Shown: one piece after another, positions 1 through 8,265 of the stretch
Position numbering within the stretch: position 1 is the stretch's first letter
Layout: each line of letters starts with the position of its first letter
Source: Mucilaginibacter myungsuensis
GTDB taxonomy: Bacteria; Bacteroidota; Bacteroidia; Sphingobacteriales; Sphingobacteriaceae
NCBI RefSeq assembly: GCF_015222005.1
Contig: NZ_JADFFL010000002.1
Span: 496,001-560,000, forward strand
Length of the DNA: 64,000 nt
Reading direction: 5' to 3'
Translations under genes and position numbers: made by a program
The notes under the pieces: generated by a model
Told to the model about the DNA's origin: nothing
The model's database searches: none
What the model saw: the letters and a program-made list of their open reading frames with translations, nothing else

Positions 1-1422
1 ACCATATTTGAGGTAGGCCCGGCCATGATCAGCACCATCCAGGCCCACGCTACACCGGCCAACCAGATCACCATGGGCCAGGTACTTACCGGCGTTTATT
101 TTGCCGGTATCATTTTCCTTGGCCTGCGCTTTTTTTACCAATTGGCGGTCATTAACTACGCTATAAGCAAGCCACAGGCGGACAGGTCTTTTTCTTTCTT
201 TAACCAGATCAGGATAGAAGAGCAGGATAGCGATAACCTGGCGATCAATGCGCACGAGGAAGTGCACGCCCGCCAATGGCATTCGGTAGATATTTTATTG
301 TTAGAGGCTATTATGATACTCAACTGGTTCAATCCGGTGGTGTATCTGTATCGCAACGCTGTAAAATACATCCACGAGTTTATTGCAGACCGCGATGCCA
401 TAGCATCAGGCACTAACAAAGGCGAATATGCCATGCTGTTAGTGAGCCAAACCTTTGTTACGCCGCCGCACAGGCTGATCAATCCTTTCTTTAACAGCAG
501 CTTGTTAAAGCAGCGTTTGCAAATGATGCACAAGAACCGCTCGCACTGGATGATGCTGGTGAAGTACGGTCTGTCGGCCCCGTTGTTCGCGTTGATGCTG
601 GTATTATCATCGGCTACGGTAGATCAAAGCAGAACCATCCAGGCTATAGATAAAACTGCTAACAAAATGTTCGCTACCCCTGCGGTAGAAGGTTTTACCG
701 GCATGTCCGAAGATGACCAGAACGATCTGCGCGCCGTGATCAGGCGCCACGCGGCGGCTGTAAAGCAAGTGGCCGTTAAGTTGCCTGCACCACAGGTTGA
801 TGTAAAAGTGGGCGGCCTGATGCAGCAGAATGCCTCGTTCCCGGGTGGAGAGAATGCTTTTTACGAATACCTGTCGGATCATATTAAATACCCTACCCTG
901 GCCCGTCAAAAGAATGTACAAGGCAAAGTGTTCTGCACTTTTATTGTAGAGACAGATGGCAGCATTACCGGCATTAAAGTACTGCGCGGTATCGGCAGCG
1001 GCGCCGACGAAGAGGCCGTGCGCGTGTTAGCCACTATGCCTAAATGGGAGCCGGGTGTGCAGAACGGCCACGTGACCAGGCAACGCTACACTGTTCCGTT
1101 GAGTTTTAATTTGCTGGAGCGCTCAACCGAGATCAAAGAGAACTTTGCCCACTTTAAAACCCCGGTGGTAAAAGATACCGCCACCCGTATAATAGCCCGT
1201 GTGCGCGATACATCGAAAATGGAAGGCAGCTATGCTAAACCGACCGGCGGCGAGAATTATGGCTATGTTGACGGTGTTGTAAAACCCGTTACCGTTAAAC
1301 GTTTAGATGCTGCTAAAGACAAGCTGATCAAAAACTTCTACAGCGAAAAGCTGACCAGCGGCGTAGTGCTGATGGTGACCAAACACAAACCGTTCTTTGC
1401 GACGGAAGAGTTAGGGTTTTAG
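1..1422 (+). CDS. M56 family metallopeptidase with TonB C-terminal domain (5' end missing)
   Basis: BlaR1/MecR1-type membrane peptidase whose usual role is to sense an envelope signal and cleave a BlaI-type repressor. The frame is open back to base 1, so the N-terminus and probably a blaI-like partner lie outside the window. Numbering from the first visible methionine (base 25), the zinc motif HEEVH is at 77-81, followed by a helix with an ADRDA segment typical of M56. A transmembrane helix lies near residues 184-200. Residues about 275-375 form a TonB C-terminal domain (GGENAFYEYL, YPTLARQKNVQGKV, PKWEPG), replacing the penicillin-binding sensor of classical BlaR1. About 90 residues of unassigned sequence follow. 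The M56-TonB fusion is common in Bacteroidota; the true signal is unknown. Confidence 0.9.
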   Translation, partial: TIFEVGPAMISTIQAHATPANQITMGQVLTGVYFAGIIFLGLRFFYQLAVINYAISKPQADRSFSFFNQIRIEEQDSDNLAINAHEEVHARQWHSVDILLLEAIMILNWFNPVVYLYRNAVKYIHEFIADRDAIASGTNKGEYAMLLVSQTFVTPPHRLINPFFNSSLLKQRLQMMHKNRSHWMMLVKYGLSAPLFALMLVLSSATVDQSRTIQAIDKTANKMFATPAVEGFTGMSEDDQNDLRAVIRRHAAAVKQVAVKLPAPQVDVKVGGLMQQNASFPGGENAFYEYLSDHIKYPTLARQKNVQGKVFCTFIVETDGSITGIKVLRGIGSGADEEAVRVLATMPKWEPGVQNGHVTRQRYTVPLSFNLLERSTEIKENFAHFKTPVVKDTATRIIARVRDTSKMEGSYAKPTGGENYGYVDGVVKPVTVKRLDAAKDKLIKNFYSEKLTSGVVLMVTKHKPFFATEELGF

Positions 1423-1461
1423 GAGAGAAGTGCATCCGACTTTACGCTTCCTTATAAAAAT

Positions 1462-1538
1462 GGGTGTCATCCTGAGCCTGTCGAAGGATGGTGCAGAGGG
1501 CTTGCCCACCATGGTTCGACGGGCTCACCATGACACCC
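1462..1538. repeat. Short palindromic dispersed repeat (TCATCCTGAGCCTGTCGAA type)
   Basis: This 77-bp element has imperfect terminal inverted repeats: GGGTGTCATCCTGAGCCTG at the left and a complementary copy ending ATGACACCC at the right. It sits between the convergent M56 and oxygenase genes. I recall this sequence type as frequent in intergenic DNA of many Bacteroidota. It carries no coding capacity of its own. Confidence 0.75.
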
Positions 1539-1559
1539 GTTAAGTGCATTTGTGTTAAA

Positions 1560-2522
1560 TTACTTCTTCAACCCTATCTCTCTCAAACGCTCGTCCAGGT
1601 ATTCGCCGGCCGTCATATCGCTGAATTGTTTTGGATGTTCAGCATCGATGCAAGACTCCAGGCTGGTCAAGTCCATGTCCGACCTTGGATGCAGGAAGAA
1701 CGGCACCGAAAAGCGTGAATTTTTCATCAACTCAAGCGGCGGGTTCACCACACGGTGCGTGGTAGATTTTAGCTTGCCGTTAGTCAGGCGTTGCAGCATA
1801 TCGCCAACGTTCACTACCACATCCTCGCCATGGGCGCTCACCGGGAACCAGGTATTTTCGCGGGTCAGCAGTTCCAGGCCATCTGCGCTGGCACCGATCA
1901 ATAGGGTGATCAGGTTGATATCTTCGTGAGCGCCGGCACGTACCGCGTCGGCAGGTAACGAGTCAGGGTCTTCGATACCGAAGTAGTGCAGCGTACGCAG
2001 GATAGAGTTACCGTTATTAACGTGCTTATCAAAATAGTGCTCATCCAAACCTAAGTAAACTGATATGGCCTGCAACAGGGATTTGCCGGCAGCTTCCAAT
2101 TTGCTGTAAACCTCAAAGGTCACGTCGTTAAATTCAGGCAATTCGTCAACCAATACATTATCCGGGTACTGATCTTTTACAGCATCGCCGTCTGTAACGG
2201 TTTGGCCTATTTGCCAAAACTCTTTCAGGTCGGGTACTTTAAATCCTTTGGCGGTCTCTTTGCCTTTACCGGTATAACCACGCTGGCCGGCCAGTTCGGG
2301 TATTTCGTATTTTTGTTTTACAGCATCTGGTAAAGCGAATAACTTTTGTACCTGGGTGTAAAGGTTATCTATCAGTTCCTTACTCAGACCGTGATTGGTG
2401 ATGGTGACAAAGCCAGTGGTATTAAAGGCATCGCCAATGGCATCAGAGAAAGCTTTGCGCTGCTCGGGCGTGCCATGTATGTAAGTATCAAGATCTAAAC
2501 GGGGGATGTGTACTGTACTCAT
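1560..2522 (-). CDS. 2-oxoglutarate/Fe(II)-dependent dioxygenase, isopenicillin N synthase-like
   Basis: 320 residues, the normal length for the IPNS-like branch of 2OG-Fe(II) oxygenases. The N-terminal DIOX_N region carries GFVTITNHG (about 37-45). The catalytic jelly roll has the iron ligands as HED in AGAHEDINLITLL and the distal His in STTHRVVNP. The 2-oxoglutarate anchor is Arg in NSRFSVPFF. The substrate cannot be told from sequence; members act on amino acids, hormones or antibiotic precursors. It stands alone, convergent with the M56 gene. The ATG at 2522 is preceded by AT-rich leader. Confidence 0.85.
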   Translation of the reverse strand: MSTVHIPRLDLDTYIHGTPEQRKAFSDAIGDAFNTTGFVTITNHGLSKELIDNLYTQVQKLFALPDAVKQKYEIPELAGQRGYTGKGKETAKGFKVPDLKEFWQIGQTVTDGDAVKDQYPDNVLVDELPEFNDVTFEVYSKLEAAGKSLLQAISVYLGLDEHYFDKHVNNGNSILRTLHYFGIEDPDSLPADAVRAGAHEDINLITLLIGASADGLELLTRENTWFPVSAHGEDVVVNVGDMLQRLTNGKLKSTTHRVVNPPLELMKNSRFSVPFFLHPRSDMDLTSLESCIDAEHPKQFSDMTAGEYLDERLREIGLKK

Positions 2523-2645
2523 ACTTTTTAAGTTTAAAAAGTAAATTTATCTATTTAATGTTTTAGTGCGGCATGGGTGTGGAAAACTATTAACATTCCG
2601 GCGAGGCGCTTGGCGCAAGGGTATTTCGTTATAAGGGCATTATAA

Positions 2646-2677
2646 ACAAAAAGAGCCCCAATAAAATTGGAGCTCTT
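2646..2677 (-). terminator. Rho-independent terminator of the pdh operon
   Basis: On the minus strand an AAGAGCTCCAAT arm pairs with ATTGGGGCTCTT around a short loop, and the hairpin runs into TTTTTG. It lies about 40 bp past the pdhC stop codon and is correctly oriented for the pdhA-pdhC transcript. Confidence 0.75.
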
Positions 2678-2718
2678 CAATATTCTGACTTGAGACTTTC
2701 GAATCAAGACTTAAAAAA

Positions 2719-4377
2719 TTACACTAACAACCTAACCGGCTCTTCTAACAACGATTTTAAGGTCTGTAAGAAGCCTGCGGCTAATGCACCGTCAACTACA
2801 CGGTGGTCGGCGCTTAGGGTAACCTTCATTACATTACCGGCTACAACAGCACCGTTTTTAACAACAGGTACTTGTTGGATACCGCTAACCGCTAAGATAC
2901 AAGCGTTAGGGGTGTTGATGATGGCAGTGAACTCATCGACACCGAACATACCTAAGTTAGAGATAGTGAAAGTTGAACCTTCCATTTCGGCAGGTTGCAA
3001 TTTCTTGTTCTTCGCTTTACCTGCAAAATCTTTAACCTCGGCAGAGATGTGGCTTAATGTTTTGCCGTCAGCAAATTTGATCACCGGTACTAACAGACCT
3101 TCGTCAACCGCAACGGCTACACCAATGTGTACGTGCTCGTTGGTACGGATCTTATCACCTAAGAAAGATGAGTTGATAGCCGGGTGAGATTTAAGGGCTA
3201 CAGCGCAAGCTTTAACCACTAAGTCGTTAAATGATATCTTAACCGGAGCATACTCGTTCATTTTGCCACGTGCCGCGATCGCTGAGTCCATATCGATAGA
3301 CATGGTCACATAGAAATGCGGAGCGGTGAACAAGCTTTCTGATAAACGACGGCTGATCGCTTTACGCATTTGCGTAACGTTGCGCTCGGTGAATTTCTCT
3401 TCGCCGGTGTAAGTAGGCAATGTCGGAGCAGCTTTAGCCGGAGCGGCATCAGCAGCCTTAGCTTCCTGCACCTCTTTAGTTGAAGGGGTAAAGCCTTCGA
3501 TATCTTTTTTTATGATACGGCCGCCTTCTGCGCTGCCTTTAACATCATTAAGGTTAATGCCTTTATCTTTAGCGATCTTACGTGCCAACGGAGACGCTTT
3601 TACACGGCTGTCATCAGCAGGGGCTGCAGTAGCACCCGGAGCAGCAGATGCCTGTGCGGCAGGTGCGCTTTCTTTTTTATCTTCAGCCGGAGCAGCTTCA
3701 GCAGCAGGAGCATCAGCACCACCATCATCTTGCAATAAAGGAGTAACATCTGTACCCTCTTTACCTACAATGGCAATGATCTGGTTAACCTGGGCAGCTT
3801 CGCCCTCTTTAATACCGATGTATAATAAAGTACCGGCCTCGTAACCTACCACTTCCATGGTAGCTTTGTCGGTAGCTACGTCAGCTAACGAATCGTCAGC
3901 CTTAACTTTATCACCAACTTTAAAGTTCCATTTTTCAATGGTACCCTCGGTCATGGTATCGCTTAGCAATGGCATACGGATAACCGTAGCCGGGATGCTG
4001 CTGGTATCAACTTTCTTTGCAGCCGGGGCAGGAGTTGCAGCAGGTGCTTTATCGGCAGCAGGTGCAGCTTCTTTCTTTTCTTCAGCAGGTGCAGCGGCCG
4101 GTGAGCCAGCGCCGTCTAAAGCAGCTTTATAATCTTCGCCGGCTTTGCCTAATACCGCAATTACAGTATCAACAGGTGCGGCAGCGCCTTCTTCTATACC
4201 GATGTACAGCAAAACGCCGTCCTGGTACGATTCAAAATCCATAGTGGCTTTATCCGTTTCTATCTCGGCAATAACATCGCCCGACTTTACCGTGTCACCC
4301 ACTTTTTTATGCCATTTAGCAAGTACACCCTCGGTCATGGTGTCGCTCATCTTAGGCATTTTAACTACATCAGCCAT
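2719..4377 (-). CDS. pdhC: Pyruvate dehydrogenase E2, dihydrolipoyllysine acetyltransferase
   Basis: This is the core of the pyruvate dehydrogenase complex, moving the acetyl group from E1 to CoA. The 552 residues show two lipoyl domains (lipoylated Lys43 in ETDKATMDF and Lys171 in ATDKATMEV), separated by Ala/Pro-rich flexible linkers. A peripheral subunit-binding domain is at about 259-296 (ASPLARKIAKDKGI). The catalytic domain ends with DHRVVDGA, His525 and Asp529 being the expected active-site pair. It lies 44 bp downstream of pdhA on the same strand. No E1-beta gene is adjacent, so pdhB must be elsewhere. The Ala/Pro linkers produce long open frames on the opposite strand that I regard as spurious. 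Confidence 0.95.
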   Translation of the reverse strand: MADVVKMPKMSDTMTEGVLAKWHKKVGDTVKSGDVIAEIETDKATMDFESYQDGVLLYIGIEEGAAAPVDTVIAVLGKAGEDYKAALDGAGSPAAAPAEEKKEAAPAADKAPAATPAPAAKKVDTSSIPATVIRMPLLSDTMTEGTIEKWNFKVGDKVKADDSLADVATDKATMEVVGYEAGTLLYIGIKEGEAAQVNQIIAIVGKEGTDVTPLLQDDGGADAPAAEAAPAEDKKESAPAAQASAAPGATAAPADDSRVKASPLARKIAKDKGINLNDVKGSAEGGRIIKKDIEGFTPSTKEVQEAKAADAAPAKAAPTLPTYTGEEKFTERNVTQMRKAISRRLSESLFTAPHFYVTMSIDMDSAIAARGKMNEYAPVKISFNDLVVKACAVALKSHPAINSSFLGDKIRTNEHVHIGVAVAVDEGLLVPVIKFADGKTLSHISAEVKDFAGKAKNKKLQPAEMEGSTFTISNLGMFGVDEFTAIINTPNACILAVSGIQQVPVVKNGAVVAGNVMKVTLSADHRVVDGALAAGFLQTLKSLLEEPVRLLV

Positions 4378-4421
4378 ATCTCAGTTTTGATGAATTTTGG
4401 TTATTTTAAATATCTAAATGA

Positions 4422-5417
4422 TTAGTCGCGGATGTAAGGATAATCCTGCTGAACGTATACATCAGTATATAATTCAGAAGCCTCAGGCCATGGCGACTCT
4501 TCGGCAAATTGTACCGCTTCGTCAACAATAGCTTTTATTTTAGCATCCATTTCTTCAAACCATTTCTCATCAGCATAAGCTTCTTTCTCGATAGTTTGTT
4601 TCACCGCCTCGATAGGGTCTTTTGCTTTGTAGCTTTCCAACTCCTCTTTAGTACGGTATTTTTGCGGATCCGACATCGAGTGACCTTTGTAACGATAAGT
4701 ACGCATCTCCAGGAAAGTTGGGCCTTCGCCGGCACGTGCACGGGCAAAAGCTTCGTCCATGGCGTTGTGTACCGCTACCGGGTCCATACCATCAACTGCT
4801 GATGAAGGGATACCGTAAGGTAAGCCTAATTTATAGATATCGGTTTGTGCTGTAGTACGCTCTACTGAAGTACCCATGGCGTAACCATTATTCTCGCAAA
4901 TAAATATAGCAGGCAATTTCCAAAGAGCCGCCATGTTAAAGGTCTCGGTCAGCGCACCCTGACGTACAGCGCCATCGCCCATGTACGATACGTTCACAAA
5001 GTCGGTACCTTTAAATTTCTCAGCAAATGCTACACCAGCACCCAGTGGTACCTGACCACCTACGATACCGTGACCACCGTAAAAGTGGTTCTCTTTATCG
5101 AACATGTGCATAGATCCGCCTTTACCTTTAGAGCAACCGGTAGCTTTGCCATACATTTCGGCCATAACGGCTTTAGGGGCAGTACCCATTGCAATAGCGT
5201 GAGCGTGATCGCGGTAAGCAGTGATCATACTGTCACCTTTTTTCATGGTAGACATGGCTCCGGCTAATACGGCTTCCTGACCGATGTACAGGTGGCAAAA
5301 GCCCCTGATCTTCTGTTGTCCGTAAAGTTGTCCTGTCTTTTCTTCGAACCTGCGCATCAGCAACATTTGCTCATACCACATCAGGTAAGTCTCTTTAGTA
5401 ATAGCTATTGAACCCAT
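4422..5417 (-). CDS. pdhA: Pyruvate dehydrogenase E1 component, alpha subunit
   Basis: Thiamine-diphosphate-dependent decarboxylase subunit that starts pyruvate oxidation. Signatures are YIGQEAVLAG, the ThDP/Mg motif GDGAVRQGALTETFNMAAL, CENNGYAMGT, and the phosphorylation-loop-like region YRYKGHSMSDP. About 331 residues, typical for bacterial E1-alpha of the two-subunit type. I start at the ATG at 5417 (MGSIAITKE). The frame is open further upstream, to a TTG at 5453, but that codon lies on the predicted -7 promoter element (5451-5458), so it would not be transcribed. First gene of a pdhA-pdhC unit. Confidence 0.94.
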   Translation of the reverse strand: MGSIAITKETYLMWYEQMLLMRRFEEKTGQLYGQQKIRGFCHLYIGQEAVLAGAMSTMKKGDSMITAYRDHAHAIAMGTAPKAVMAEMYGKATGCSKGKGGSMHMFDKENHFYGGHGIVGGQVPLGAGVAFAEKFKGTDFVNVSYMGDGAVRQGALTETFNMAALWKLPAIFICENNGYAMGTSVERTTAQTDIYKLGLPYGIPSSAVDGMDPVAVHNAMDEAFARARAGEGPTFLEMRTYRYKGHSMSDPQKYRTKEELESYKAKDPIEAVKQTIEKEAYADEKWFEEMDAKIKAIVDEAVQFAEESPWPEASELYTDVYVQQDYPYIRD

Positions 5418-5450
5418 TTGGTTAATTTGATCAATTCTGGAGTTAAAGCG

Positions 5451-5482
5451 CAAATCTAATTATATCCCGCAATATTCCGAAA
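5451..5482 (-). promoter_or_regulatory. Candidate Bacteroidota promoter for pdhA
   Basis: On the minus strand TAGATTTG (5451-5458) matches the -7 consensus TAnnTTTG exactly. A TTTC (5479-5482) lies 20 nt upstream, a one-base departure from the -33 TTTG. Transcription would begin near 5444, about 27 nt before the chosen ATG. Confidence 0.55.
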
Positions 5483-5936
5483 CTGCAATAGCATTGTTAT
5501 AAAGAATTATTTATGGCGAGACGGCCTATATTATCGACCAAAAGCCTTATTAACATTGTTTTGCAATACAATATTTGGCAAAGTTATGTTTTGGCTTTTA
5601 AAAGCCGTTGCGGGTAGTTTTGTTTCCGCAATAACATTTTAAATACTATTCATGCATAATTTTTTTGTGCGCTAGGTTAAGCAGGTGTTAAATGATGATA
5701 ATTGGTAGAGCGGCAGGTGGTTTTAGGCTATTACCCCTTATGAAAGTCGCTACAATTTGTACTGCCTTTGCTTTCCCCTAATTTAGGGGAATACCACTGC
5801 CATTGCTTTAGCAGTACGTTGATAAGAGGTAAAACACCAATGGTGTGGGCTATCTGTTTCTTAGTTATAAAGAAACTTTATTAACGATCGTTTAAAACTC
5901 CACTACTTAAAGTTTATGTTAAACTTTCCAAATTTG
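5483..5936. other. Intergenic region between divergent pdhA and the NlpC/P60 gene
   Basis: AT-rich DNA with no convincing gene on either strand. It contains the 100-bp palindromic repeat at 5732-5831 and is otherwise featureless apart from the promoters at its two ends. Confidence 0.6.
5732..5831 (-). repeat. 100-bp palindromic dispersed repeat, family A copy 1
   Basis: The ends are TACCCCTTAT and ATAAGAGGTA, nearly perfect inverted repeats. An internal near-palindrome, TTCCCCTAATTTAGGGGAA, lies at 5773-5791. Read on the minus strand it aligns along its whole length with 45698-45799, sharing CTGCTAAAGCA, GTATTCCCCTAAATTAGGGG and TTTCATAAGGGGTA. It is a MITE- or REP-like element with no coding capacity. 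Confidence 0.8.
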
Positions 5937-5967
5937 TTTGGTATTTAGGAATATTTGTATAGTTTTG
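5937..5967 (+). promoter_or_regulatory. Consensus Bacteroidota promoter for the NlpC/P60 gene
   Basis: TTTG (5937-5940), a 19-nt spacer and TAGTTTTG (5960-5967) fit the TTTG-N19-TAnnTTTG consensus perfectly. The start point would fall near 5974, giving a 5' UTR of about 65 nt that contains the hairpin at 5981-6010. Confidence 0.7.
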
Positions 5968-5980
5968 TCATCACGAAAGG

Positions 5981-6010
5981 CAAAAGTGTTTGATTTACTG
6001 AACGCTTTTG
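5981..6010 (+). promoter_or_regulatory. Stem-loop in the 5' UTR of the NlpC/P60 gene
   Basis: CAAAAGTGTT (5981-5990) pairs with AACGCTTTTG (6001-6010), ten consecutive pairs with one G-U, around a 10-nt loop. It sits just inside the predicted transcript and 30 nt before the ATG. It could stabilise the mRNA 5' end; there is no T tract, so it is not a terminator. Confidence 0.5.
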
Positions 6011-6039
6011 GATAATTAACCCGAACAAACTAAGGATTA

Positions 6040-6618
6040 ATGAAGAAACTGTCCCTTTTTATTGCGCTATTTATCAGTGTTTTAGCGGCGCAAGCGCAAA
6101 CAAAAACTGTTCCAGTAACTGCTGCTCCGGAAAAAGTTGAAGAGCAGGAAAGCTTAGCTAAAGATTATTTATCGCAAGTGATGGGTGTGGCATTAAATGC
6201 TACTTCTAACGTAAAATTGTTTCAAGCCGTTTATGATTGGATAGGTACCCCGTACCGTTTTGCACGTGCAACCAAGAGCGGTATAGATTGCTCCGGTTTT
6301 GCTAAAGAGATCTACGGTAAAGTATTTAATCTGGATATCAAACGTAACTCACGTGATATCTTCAGTATGGTTACCCCGGTAGCTAAGGATGATCTGAAAG
6401 AAGGCGATCTGGTGTTCTTTAAGATACATAGCCGCAGCATATCGCACGTTGGTGTTTACTTAGGCAATGGCCGTTTTGCTCATGCTGCAAGCAAAGGTGT
6501 TGCGATCAGTAATATTGACGACTCTTACTACCACCGCTATTTTTACAAAGGCGGCCGCATGTTAGAGGCATTTAAGTCGGATGCCGCAACGATGGCTTTG
6601 ACGGAAGACAAACAATAA
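6040..6618 (+). CDS. Secreted NlpC/P60 family peptidoglycan hydrolase
   Basis: Cysteine endopeptidase predicted to cut stem-peptide bonds in peptidoglycan. A signal peptide spans residues 1-19 (LFISVLAAQAQ). The NlpC/P60 domain covers about 60-175, with catalytic Cys84 in GIDCSGF, His136 in SISHVGVYLG and a third polar residue His148 in RFAHAA. There are no SH3 or LysM modules, so it is a minimal 192-residue hydrolase. It has its own consensus promoter and a terminator directly after the stop, so it is probably monocistronic. Confidence 0.9.
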   Translation: MKKLSLFIALFISVLAAQAQTKTVPVTAAPEKVEEQESLAKDYLSQVMGVALNATSNVKLFQAVYDWIGTPYRFARATKSGIDCSGFAKEIYGKVFNLDIKRNSRDIFSMVTPVAKDDLKEGDLVFFKIHSRSISHVGVYLGNGRFAHAASKGVAISNIDDSYYHRYFYKGGRMLEAFKSDAATMALTEDKQ

Positions 6619-6642
6619 TTTTAACCCTAAACGATGATACCG

Positions 6643-6675
6643 ATCCCCCGACAAACCAGTTGGGGGATTTTTTTT
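6643..6675 (+). terminator. Rho-independent terminator after the NlpC/P60 gene
   Basis: ATCCCCC and GGGGGAT pair around an 11-nt loop and are followed by eight T residues. The T tract ends 5-6 nt before the GTG of the next gene. Confidence 0.8.
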
Positions 6676-6680
6676 GAGCC

Positions 6681-7823
6681 GTGAAGACCTTATCCGCCAT
6701 AACCTTATTGTCCGCCACGCTTGTCTTTAGCGCGTGTATTTACCAGCCCATCAGGCAAGTAGCTAAGCCTGCTTTTACGATCGCGCCGACTAACACAAAA
6801 CCTAAAGCAAAACCCGACTCGACCTTAACTATTGCTGCCGTCGGCGACATCATGTTAGGCACAGCATACCCTAACGAAAGCACTTTACCGCCCGATAGCG
6901 GCAAGCATAGTTTTGATGCAGCGCTATCCGAACTACGATCGGCCGTTGTGACCATGGGTAACCTGGAGGGTACTTTGCTGGATACAGGCTCGCCTGCCCC
7001 TTATAAGTTGCGCTTTATCCACAAAGGCTACCAGTTCCGCATGCCGACCTATTACGGCAAGATCATTAAAGATGCCGGCTTTGATGTGTTGAGCTTGGCC
7101 AATAATCACAATAACGATTTTAACTATCAGGGACGCAAGAGTACTATTGAGGTACTCGATTCCTTAGGCATTAATCATGGTGGCCAGCTGACACGGCCGA
7201 CCTCGGTATTTACCGTAAAGGGTGTGAAGTATGGATTTGTGGCTTTCTCGCCTAACGCACATGTGTTACCGCTGCTTGATCTGAAGAACGCGACGAGAGT
7301 GATCAGCGAATTACGTACCCGTTGCGATATCCTGATCGTCTCTTTCCACGGCGGCGGCGAGGGTACTGAGTATGAACACGTGATACGTGACATGGAGCTT
7401 TACATGGGCGAGAAACGCGGCGACGTTTACCTGTTTGCCCACAACGCTATCGATGCAGGGGCCGATATGGTTTTAGGTAACGGCCCGCACGTACAACGGG
7501 CTATGGAGTTATACAAAGACCGCATTATCGCCTACAGCCTGGGTAATTTTTGTACTTATCGATGTGTGAGTGTGGAAGGTATCTGCGGATTGTCGTCGGT
7601 ATTAAAAGTGAAGATCAACCGCAAAGGTGAGTTCCTGAGCGCGAAGATACATTCCTTTAGACAAGTACGCCCTTATGGCTTAATGCGCGATACCGCCAAC
7701 AGGGCAGCAGCGCGCATCAAATATTTGACCGAGTTAGACTTCCCGGAGTCGGGTTTAAGCATCTCTCCGGATGGTGCGGTTACCGCTTTGCCTAAAGTGG
7801 TTTTGGCAGCGGTTAAGCAGTAA
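6681..7823 (+). CDS. CapA/PGA-cap family lipoprotein, metallophosphoesterase-like
   Basis: Member of the CapA family associated with poly-gamma-glutamate or capsule assembly, with a metallophosphatase-like fold. The N-terminus is a lipoprotein signal ending in the lipobox FSAC. Family motifs in order are GDIMLG, GNLEGTLLDTGSP, SLANNHNNDF, VSFHGGGEGTEYEH, NGPHVQRAMELY and IAYSLGNF. The start must be the GTG at 6681: a TGA is in frame at 6675-6677, and no later ATG would preserve the signal peptide. Its start therefore directly abuts the T tract of the preceding terminator. No pgs biosynthesis genes are nearby, so the polymer is unknown. 380 residues, normal length. Confidence 0.87.
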   Translation: MKTLSAITLLSATLVFSACIYQPIRQVAKPAFTIAPTNTKPKAKPDSTLTIAAVGDIMLGTAYPNESTLPPDSGKHSFDAALSELRSAVVTMGNLEGTLLDTGSPAPYKLRFIHKGYQFRMPTYYGKIIKDAGFDVLSLANNHNNDFNYQGRKSTIEVLDSLGINHGGQLTRPTSVFTVKGVKYGFVAFSPNAHVLPLLDLKNATRVISELRTRCDILIVSFHGGGEGTEYEHVIRDMELYMGEKRGDVYLFAHNAIDAGADMVLGNGPHVQRAMELYKDRIIAYSLGNFCTYRCVSVEGICGLSSVLKVKINRKGEFLSAKIHSFRQVRPYGLMRDTANRAAARIKYLTELDFPESGLSISPDGAVTALPKVVLAAVKQ

Positions 7824-8012
7824 TTACTTAGCCGTATCGGCCGTATTGCGGATCAGACTGATGCCTGTAAAGAAAAATATCGCGCCGATGACACCTACAA
7901 CTATCGCTGTGGTGGTCTGTACTGATTGCTGTACGATACCGACACCTGTATAGATCAGTCCGATGATCCCCAATACGCTAAGTATAGCTCCAAAAGTTCG
8001 TTTTAAGTTCAT
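7824..8012 (-). CDS. Small two-helix membrane protein
   Basis: 62 residues with two hydrophobic segments (about 7-27 and 35-55) joined by a polar QQSVQTTT loop, and a charged C-terminus. It resembles the small DUF3185-type membrane proteins of Bacteroidota and Proteobacteria, but I do not assign it firmly. Its stop codon touches the stop of the convergent CapA gene with no intervening base. The function is unknown. Confidence 0.65.
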   Translation of the reverse strand: MNLKRTFGAILSVLGIIGLIYTGVGIVQQSVQTTTAIVVGVIGAIFFFTGISLIRNTADTAK

Positions 8013-8207
8013 GTGTTTAGTTTTAGTGTTAATGCATGATGGTAATGCAAATCGCTATCCAATTTGGATGAGGTGGTTATTTAGGTAACTCCTGTGGGGT
8101 CTTATATCTTAGTTGTATCGACTATTAACACCTCGTACCTCCGGGGTTGTCATTGCACAAATACAAGGTCCGGCAGATCCTTCTTCGTTTGGCGGGATGT
8201 GGTAAAA

Positions 8208-8246
8208 CCAAAAAACGCCCCCTAACTTATCGTCCGGAGGCGTTAA
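8208..8246 (-). terminator. Terminator of the siderophore receptor-PepSY operon
   Basis: On the minus strand AACGCCTCC pairs with GGGGGCGTT, with a 13-nt loop, followed by TTTTTTGG. It starts about 20 bp after the stop codon at 8266. Confidence 0.7.
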
Positions 8247-8265
8247 CCATATCATCAAGCTCAGA

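Noticed and set aside
2684..2712. TTGAGACTTTCGAATCAAGACTT near the pdh terminator, similar in style to the dtd-rsgA repeat
   Set aside because: The match to 44615-44711 is limited to short TCAAGA-like words and cannot be separated from chance.
3512..4390. Several long plus-strand frames opposite pdhC
   Set aside because: They mirror the Ala/Pro-rich linkers and lipoyl repeats of pdhC; low-complexity coding DNA produces long antisense frames.
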